A stretch of 6,195 bases of DNA. It comes from Globobulimina sp. (lineage: Eukaryota > Foraminifera > Rotaliida). The notes below the pieces were generated by a model. The model was not told the DNA's origin and made no database searches. It saw only the letters and a list, made by a program, of their open reading frames with translations. Location of the stretch: assembly GCA_003354225.1 (NCBI GenBank), contig PIVH01000343.1, positions 1-6,195 on the forward strand. The letters run 5' to 3'. Position 1 is the stretch's first letter. Each line of letters opens with the position of its first letter. Below are positions 1 to 4,226 of this stretch, piece by piece. Both the position numbers and the translations under genes were made by a program.

Positions 1-131
1 AGTTTATTTTGAGCTATTTCCCATATTCTGCGCTTGTATAGATCTTGAGATATGATCCCATCAATCGGGCAGAGTCCTAAATGTTTTTTTCTAAGTCCTA
101 TTTCTGTAGAACTATAGTAGATGTATGAAAT
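1..131 (-). other. Short open frame running off the left edge, unassigned
   Basis: On the minus strand a frame opens after the TAA at 134-132 and is still open at base 1, giving about 43 codons. Its inner part, outside the transposon repeat, reads CPIDGIISQDLYKRRIWEIA, which is protein-like but not something I recognise. It has no ATG. The middle of the frame is encoded by the left inverted repeat (73-109), so it may be a chance frame across an element end, or an exon of a gene lying mostly outside the window into which the element inserted. Too short to decide. Confidence 0.15.
73..109 (+). repeat. Left terminal inverted repeat, 37 bp
   Basis: Begins AGTCCTAAATG, followed by seven T and CTAAGTCC, and ends CTGTAG. 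It is the reverse complement of 713-749 except at position 98 (C here, implied A on the other side). Both copies keep the same run of seven T/A, so divergence since insertion is low. Confidence 0.85.
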
Positions 132-406
132 TTAGGGAATAGCAAAGTATAAAACTGTATATTAAATATTATCTTACAATTACAGTGCCTTTAGTATCAA
201 TTATGTTATTTAAAACCTTGGGCCAACCTTTATTTGCCTACATTTCTCATTCTTGCGGACAATACAACTTTTTTAGTCATTTTCACCAAAACATTCAATT
301 TGTTTTGATTTTTTCGGATTGTTTTTTTTGAAAACGCTTTCATTAATTCACGTTGGGTGTTCGAAACAAGCTTCCATCAATAATTGATATATCACAAGAA
401 GATGTG

Positions 407-697
407 TCATACCACCGAGTTTATTCGCGCCATAACCATTTGATGGATATACTTCAATGCGATTTTATATGTGTTGATATCCGGTTTTATATTTCTTCTT
501 TTGAAATGCCTAATATTATTTCGATTTTTCCACCAATGGCTAACACATCGTCGTTAATATTTAAACCCTTGAGACTCCAATGAACGTTTTAAACTGGAAA
601 TTTTAATTGCAGTGGGATCGCGAATCCTATATCTGCCCATCAATTGACATCCTGTGCTCATAATTCTTTGTCTTTCATCAAAAGTTAGATTTGCCAT
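407..697 (-). pseudogene. Remnant of transposase N-terminus, interrupted by TAA at 556-554
   Basis: The frame starts at an ATG (697-695) in good context (GAGAATGGC) just inside the right inverted repeat. It encodes 47 residues beginning MANLTFDERQRIMSTG and ending SLESQGFKY, then meets TAA at 556-554. The same frame then stays open to a TGA at 409-407, starting RRCVSHWWKNRNN. Read across the stop, the layout (LTxxERxxI, a second helix, L...GF, then VSxWW) resembles the paired helix-turn-helix DNA-binding domain at the start of Tc1/mariner/IS630-type transposases. That assignment rests on pattern only. The 47-residue product could still be made, but its position inside the inverted repeats and the single stop favour a decayed transposase. 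An intact small host gene captured by the element is the alternative. Confidence 0.45.
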
Positions 698-712
698 TCT
701 CAAATTATAAAA

Positions 713-749
713 CTACAGAAATATGACTTAGAAAAAAACATTTAGGACT
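713..749 (-). repeat. Right terminal inverted repeat, 37 bp
   Basis: Partner of 73-109 with one mismatch (base 724). It starts CTACAGAAATATGACTTAG on the plus strand and ends CATTTAGGACT. Immediately outside it lies the 14-bp direct repeat at 750-784. Confidence 0.85.
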
Positions 750-928
750 ACTGTTTGATAAACAAAATAAACTGTTTGATAAACCCTACAACATGAGCTA
801 TATCGCAATATATAAAAGTTATTACTCGCGGAGAACCAGCTCAATACATTGTGTGATGGCAATTCTTGCCGGGTATGGTACAATGAGCTACCATCACATT
901 GGAATGTCATTCCTTTAAATGTAAAACC
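728..928 (-). pseudogene. Possible frame-shifted continuation of the 1355-915 gene
   Basis: After the Gly-rich end of the upstream gene (SPGGG, codons at 938-924) the original frame stops at TAA 917-915. Shifting by +1 within GGCGGCGGGT lets the reading continue as GFTFKGMTFQCDGSSLYHTR and onward for about 30 protein-like residues (including RQELPSHN and LSWFSASNN). It then decays into low-complexity sequence that overlaps the 14-bp repeat and the transposon end, stopping near 728. The composition (Cys, His, Trp, Asp/Gly) is unlike the AT-rich non-coding DNA nearby. It may be a frameshift in a decayed gene, a sequencing indel in the GGC run, or a separate frame starting at ATG 910-908. The part nearest the transposon is probably not coding. 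Confidence 0.3.
750..784 (+). repeat. Exact 14-bp direct repeat, period 21
   Basis: ACTGTTTGATAAAC occurs at 750-763 and again at 771-784, separated by AAAATAA. The first copy touches the outer edge of the right inverted repeat. Read on the minus strand, the spacer plus copy gives AGTTTATTTTG, and the same 11 bases start the window at 1-11. This is a possible trace of a longer, deleted inverted-repeat end. Confidence 0.6.
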
Positions 929-1355
929 CGCCGCCGGGTGATGTCACAAACGCAATGCGGGTAATTACTGATGTTGAGACATTAAATGTACCTAAAAAAT
1001 GGGCCTCCTCTGCTGCAACGGAAGAATTTGAATATAATACAAAGATGATGCCTGATGTAGGCTGGACAGCAGATGCTATGATGCTATGAAGTGCACCGAC
1101 ATCCACATCGACTGTTATCTCGCTTATGAGCGAATTATTTGTTATATTGTAAGATTTTATTAGTGCAATTTGGAAATGAGAAACCAAATCATCATTACAA
1201 ACAGCATTAGCTATATTTGTTAATATAAAGTACAAACGTTTTCTATCGGTATTAGTATATATTTGTTACTAAAATAAAAACATACAATATTGGGCACATT
1301 GCAATTGAGATAATTTAATGACGACAAAGGATAAAAATATACGAATGAATGACAT
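915..1355 (-). CDS. Small probably secreted protein, two exons (121 residues), function unknown
   Basis: I propose exon 1 at 1355-1286 and exon 2 at 1210-915. The ATG at 1355-1353 sits in AAACAATGTC. Exon 1 encodes MSFIRIFLSFVVIKLSQLQC plus a few residues: a short hydrophobic signal-like segment with a possible cleavage after the Cys/Ala. The 75-nt intron (1285-1211) has a perfect GTATGT donor, a TACTAAT branch site at 1257-1251 and the acceptor ACAAATATAG. Both exons are phase 1 there, and without splicing each frame hits a stop (TAG 1271-1269; TAA 1268-1266). Exon 2 has no Met of its own. It carries N-glycosylation-type sites (NIT, NNS, NSS, NVS), alternating hydrophobic segments and a Gly-rich end SPGGGFYI, then TAA. 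An in-frame upstream ATG (1448-1446) would add 31 residues, also hydrophobic. I recognise no domain. Exported or surface location is inference; the end may be displaced by a frameshift. Confidence 0.45.
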
Positions 1356-1481
1356 TGTTTTGGTTGATTCGTTTAGATTCTCTATGCAAAGCGTTGCTAA
1401 CTGAAGTAAAAAAAAACGTACAATTTTAGAAAAAGACGCCAAAATCATTCCAATTCAATTCATTTCATTCAAAATAAAAGC

Positions 1482-3380
1482 TCATGTAAGCCTGTTATTT
1501 CTTGCACAGCAGTCAGTGATTGCAGATACAATGTATGGATTTAATTTTTTATTTCCCTCCATTTCATTAAAAATAGTGATTGCTTCACTCATTGCACCAG
1601 AATGACCGCATACATTCAGAACAATGCAATACATTTTCTCATCAATAACAATATCGCCATTATTTCTCAATGTTGTGAACAATTTTAATGCATTTTTAAA
1701 ATCATTCATTTTTGAATAGCAATCCATAATTACTGAGTAAATATTTTTATTTTTTTTAATATTAATATTATTAAATAATGTGATTGCTTCCTCAAACTGT
1801 CCACATTTTGAATACATTGAAATCATCGCAGTCAACACATTAATATTTTGTAAATGGTGTTTATTTTCTCTTTGATTTAAAGTGTCAATAATTTTTAAGC
1901 CATCACATAATAACAAGAGATTCCCGCAGCAATTCAAAGCAATACAATATGAAAAAGCATCACATTCATTCAGTTTATAAAATAATTGCAATGACTCGTA
2001 ACTCTGACTATTATTATTCAAAGCATTCATCATCGCATTACAATATGAAATATTTTTTGAATGTATGCTGTTAAACACTTTCAATGCTTTGTTAACATCA
2101 CCACTGACACCAAAAAAATCAATCAGAGTGGTTACTAATTCAATGCTATAATTGTTTAAATTATTTGTTATGTCAATATTTGAATCGATAAAATGAACAC
2201 CTTTATTATGCTCAAAAATATTCAAACATGCTCTCAAATATAACACCTTCAATACATCAGCTTTGTTATTATTATTTTTATATTTATCATACAAGCTCAA
2301 TGCTTCTGTGTTTCTATCGTTATTTATATAACATTTCATCATAACACTCAATGTCACATTATTTATTTCACCATCATTATCATCCGCTATTTTATTGAAT
2401 ATATTTGACGCATTGTTAACATTTGCAAACGTGCCATAAAAATCAATCATTGTATTCATTAATTCCATACTTTTTATCTTATCATTTATCATTTCGATTA
2501 ATTGCAATCCGACGTTATAATTCTTTTTATTTTCGCTCTTTGAACAAGCTTTTAAGAATAATAAATATGTGATATCATCATGTTGAATAAATGGATATTT
2601 TAAATATAAATCGATTGCCAGCTCATAACAATTCAAATTAATTAAATATTTCATCATTAACGAGATTAAAATTGTATTTATCACATTATCTGATAACGTA
2701 TGAAAAACATTTAATGCTTTATTTGTCAGTTGTTTATTCCTACACAATTTAATATAAATTAGTTTTAAATTGTCATTATATTCCATTTTATTTTCATAGT
2801 GTTCAAATAAATAGATTGCGGATTTATGTTTTTTATGATAAATAAACGTTTTCAGCATTGTTTCAATCACAACAATATTCATTTTATTCTCCTTTATAGA
2901 TTGGAATACTTTGAATGCATTATTTATATCCGTACATTGCGAATATAATGAAATTAAAGACATTTTGGCACAAATATTATTATCATCAATTGATTTATAA
3001 ATATGATTCAAAAGTTTTTTTGTTTTATCAATATCAATTTTTATTAATTTTTTGCAACATTTGAGCAATAAAAACAATGAGACATTCTTTGTTTCAATAA
3101 TATCATTATACAAAGTTACTTGTAATATTTTATCAATTTGATTCATTTTCAAACAAAACACCAATAACTCATTTATTACACATTTATTTTTATTTCTTTT
3201 GTTTAAATTATTGTAAATAGCAAATGCAATCTCTATGTTATTTTCTTGATGTTTTGATAATGCTTTTATTTGAGATACAGCATCTTGATATTTTATTTTT
3301 GTTTTGTTATTTCTATACATGGATAATAATCGTTTGCTGTGACATAATAACCTATATTTACAATAAATGCATGAAGACAT
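1482..3380 (-). CDS. Pentatricopeptide repeat (PPR) protein, 632 residues, probably organellar RNA-binding
   Basis: A single uninterrupted frame from ATG 3380-3378 to TGA 1484-1482. The frame is open a little further up through a GTG (3386-3384), but ATG is the natural eukaryotic start. Residues 1-40 are basic, Ser-rich and lack acidic residues until ~33, like a mitochondrial presequence (MSSCIYCKYRLLCHSKRLLS). From about residue 135 to the end run some 14-15 degenerate ~30-36-residue helical hairpins, each with a Y/C-rich first helix and a second helix of the type 'xxAlxlFxxi'. Examples are SLISLYSQCTDINNAFKVF, MISMYSKCGQFEEAITLF, VIMDCYSKMNDFKNALKLF and VLNVCGHSGAMSEAITIF. Such proteins bind single-stranded RNA and act in processing, stability or translation of organellar transcripts. 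There is no C-terminal E/DYW or SMR domain. The protein is strongly Asn/Lys/Ile-rich, fits the local AT bias, and I find no Trp. The last repeat stops after its first helix (ARNNRLT), so the C-terminus looks clipped. RNA targets cannot be read reliably from such degenerate repeats. Confidence 0.85.
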   Translation of the reverse strand: MSSCIYCKYRLLCHSKRLLSMYRNNKTKIKYQDAVSQIKALSKHQENNIEIAFAIYNNLNKRNKNKCVINELLVFCLKMNQIDKILQVTLYNDIIETKNVSLFLLLKCCKKLIKIDIDKTKKLLNHIYKSIDDNNICAKMSLISLYSQCTDINNAFKVFQSIKENKMNIVVIETMLKTFIYHKKHKSAIYLFEHYENKMEYNDNLKLIYIKLCRNKQLTNKALNVFHTLSDNVINTILISLMMKYLINLNCYELAIDLYLKYPFIQHDDITYLLFLKACSKSENKKNYNVGLQLIEMINDKIKSMELMNTMIDFYGTFANVNNASNIFNKIADDNDGEINNVTLSVMMKCYINNDRNTEALSLYDKYKNNNNKADVLKVLYLRACLNIFEHNKGVHFIDSNIDITNNLNNYSIELVTTLIDFFGVSGDVNKALKVFNSIHSKNISYCNAMMNALNNNSQSYESLQLFYKLNECDAFSYCIALNCCGNLLLLCDGLKIIDTLNQRENKHHLQNINVLTAMISMYSKCGQFEEAITLFNNINIKKNKNIYSVIMDCYSKMNDFKNALKLFTTLRNNGDIVIDEKMYCIVLNVCGHSGAMSEAITIFNEMEGNKKLNPYIVSAITDCCARNNRLT

Positions 3381-3406
3381 GATCACGCAACTGCTTCATA
3401 GATTTT

Positions 3407-3433
3407 AAGTAAGATTTTTTCAAGTAAGATTTT
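3407..3433. repeat. 12-bp direct repeat upstream of the PPR start
   Basis: AAGTAAGATTTT occurs at 3407-3418 and 3422-3433 (period 15). It lies 27-53 bp upstream of the PPR ATG, where a promoter or 5' untranslated region would sit. No function can be assigned. Confidence 0.5.
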
Positions 3434-3461
3434 AATTAAATACTTAAATGCTCACAATGGA

Positions 3462-3527
3462 GATAATCACATTATATTTATTATATTTCATATTTTGGAT
3501 AATCACAAAGGATAATCATTATATTTA
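3462..3527. repeat. Three GATAATCA units in the spacer before the PPR gene
   Basis: GATAATCACATTATATTTA at 3462-3480, GATAATCAC at 3498-3506 and GATAATCATTATATTTA at 3511-3527 are near copies. They fill the 150-bp spacer between the small basic gene (ends 3531) and the PPR gene (starts 3380). They could be protein-binding sites for the PPR promoter, or decayed satellite-like duplication in an untranslated region. Confidence 0.5.
3477..3482 (-). terminator. Candidate polyadenylation signal AATAAA for the 3899-3531 gene
   Basis: AATAAA reads on the minus strand at 3482-3477, about 50 nt downstream of the TAG of the small basic gene. Such hexamers are common by chance in DNA this AT-rich, so the support is its position only. 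Confidence 0.25.
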
Positions 3528-3530
3528 CCG

Positions 3531-3899
3531 CTACTTTTCCGTTCGGATTTTACCATAATGATACCTGGCATGAGGCAAATATGGATATGGTTCATGCCTA
3601 AAACCAAGTTCTATTAAACGTTGGTGGATATTAATCTTTTTTCTACACCAAGGCTGAGCCTGACAATGCAACACTAATCTAGGTCTTCCATAATAATCAG
3701 ACGCTTTGTCCATTGATCGTTTCCATTTTCTCCTCATTCTTCGTTCCTCTTTTGCAGTCAATGTGCGATTTGGCGTTGTTTCTGTATCTAATAAAGTACC
3801 ATCATTTGAAATATAAAAAGTATGACTAGATTATAGTTTGAATTAGTTGAATCTATTTGTGTTATTTCACTAAGCTTTCGGCTAACTTAAAGAAGCCAT
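3531..3899 (-). CDS. Small basic His/Tyr/Arg-rich protein, probably two exons, not recognised
   Basis: The secure part is the frame ending at TAG 3533-3531, with internal ATGs at 3737-3735 (68 residues from there). It encodes RRMRRKWKRSMDKASDYYGR, a Cys/Trp patch (HCQAQPWCRKK) and a C-terminus LGFRHEPYPYLPHARYHYGK. Codon use is far less AT-skewed than chance frames here. The open frame extends up to about 3830 without an ATG, which suggests an upstream exon. ATG 3899-3897 in ACAATGGCT encodes MASL and then reaches a GTTAGC donor at 3886. Joining to acceptor TACAG (intron 3886-3782, 105 nt) or to TTATTAG six bases earlier (3886-3788) keeps the frame either way, giving 87 or 89 residues starting MASLK or MASLN. 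An AACTAAT branch-like site lies in the intron. The high charge suggests nucleic-acid or ribosome binding, but that is inference. I know no family match. Confidence 0.45.
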
Positions 3900-4070
3900 T
3901 GTCAAAGTGTTTTAAATTGAAGATTTAAAGAAATTCAATCACTAAAAAAACTACAAACACTTAACACAAACTACACACCAAAGAAAAAGTGAAAACATAC
4001 AACTACGTTGGCAAAAAACACACCAATGAATCAAACAAATACAATGATTCCAATTAAATAAATAAAATGA

Positions 4071-4155
4071 ATGGTAATTGGTTGACAAAAATAAAAAGTA
4101 AACACCCAAAAAAATAAAAAGTACAAAACCTGGCGTGTCAACCAATTAAAACCAT
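4071..4155. repeat. Imperfect inverted repeat (hairpin) downstream of the retroelement stop codon
   Basis: AATTGGTTGACA at 4076-4087 is the exact reverse complement of TGTCAACCAATT at 4136-4147. Outside this 12-bp core the match resumes after a 3-nt gap: ATGGT at 4071-4075 against ACCAT at 4151-4155. With one further 1-nt gap it reaches ATG at 4067-4069 against CAT at 4156-4158. The loop is 48 nt. In a minus-strand transcript it lies about 70-155 nt after the stop at 4227, a plausible 3'-untranslated hairpin of the retroelement. The alternative is a ~72-90 bp miniature inverted-repeat insertion. Confidence 0.65.
4087..4123. repeat. 14-bp direct repeat within the hairpin loop
   Basis: AAAAATAAAAAGTA occurs at 4087-4100 and 4110-4123 (period 23). 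Low complexity, but the GTA ends coincide exactly. It lies inside the loop of the inverted repeat. Confidence 0.5.
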
Positions 4156-4226
4156 CATAAAATGAAAATACTTTAAATATATTATAAAAACAATGGAAAA
4201 AATAAGTTAACTAAACTCGAATACCT

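Larger units (their letters stand above)
73..749. mobile_element. Decayed terminal-inverted-repeat DNA transposon (677 bp), possibly Tc1/mariner-like
   Basis: The stretch is bounded by two 37-bp inverted repeats (73-109 and 713-749) that match at 36 of 37 positions, ending AGTCCTAAATG. On the minus strand, 16 bp inside the right repeat, an ATG opens a 47-codon frame with a helix-turn-helix-like composition; after one stop the same frame continues for 48 more codons. Further on, scattered weak transposase-like pieces occur: ISIIDGSLF near 395-350, which recalls the first catalytic 'DESxF' block with Glu changed, and NNIIDTKG near 215-185, which recalls the Tc1 C-terminal 'VIxxKGG' block. These family hints are inference. 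Total length is about half that of an autonomous Tc1/mariner element, so internal deletion is likely. No clean TA duplication is visible: the right flank reads CAGTAGTCC and the left CAGAGTCC. Confidence 0.6.
3900..4226. other. Non-coding stretch between the retroelement frame and the small gene
   Basis: No credible gene on either strand. The plus strand is A/C-rich (minus strand T/G-rich). Frames here are low-complexity Phe/Leu/Cys strings without ATG. It holds the inverted repeat at 4071-4155 and the direct repeat at 4087-4123. It probably contains the 3' untranslated end of the retroelement and the promoter or leader of the 3899 gene. The element's 3' boundary cannot be placed. Confidence 0.6.

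Noticed and set aside
353-583. Plus-strand frame of 76 codons
   Set aside because: It begins at TTG, lies wholly inside the inverted-repeat element opposite the transposase-like frame, and resembles no protein.
554-697. Homology between the MANLTF small protein and the 3531-3737 basic protein (KI....L..GF)
   Set aside because: The match is a handful of residues in short, basic, helix-rich sequences. Without a profile search it cannot be separated from chance.
1243-1285. Shorter 43-nt intron using the GATAG acceptor at 1244-1243
   Set aside because: The AG is only 8 nt after the TACTAAT site and the phase does not join the two frames. The 1211 acceptor fits both.
3381-3386. GTG upstream start for the PPR gene (two extra residues)
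   Set aside because: A eukaryotic-type gene would start at ATG 3380-3378, which immediately follows in frame. GTG initiation is not expected here.
3951-4145. Minus-strand Phe/Leu/Cys-rich frame resembling a membrane protein
   Set aside because: No ATG. The apparent hydrophobicity comes from T/G-rich low-complexity DNA, and the frame spans the hairpin and its A/T-rich loop repeats.
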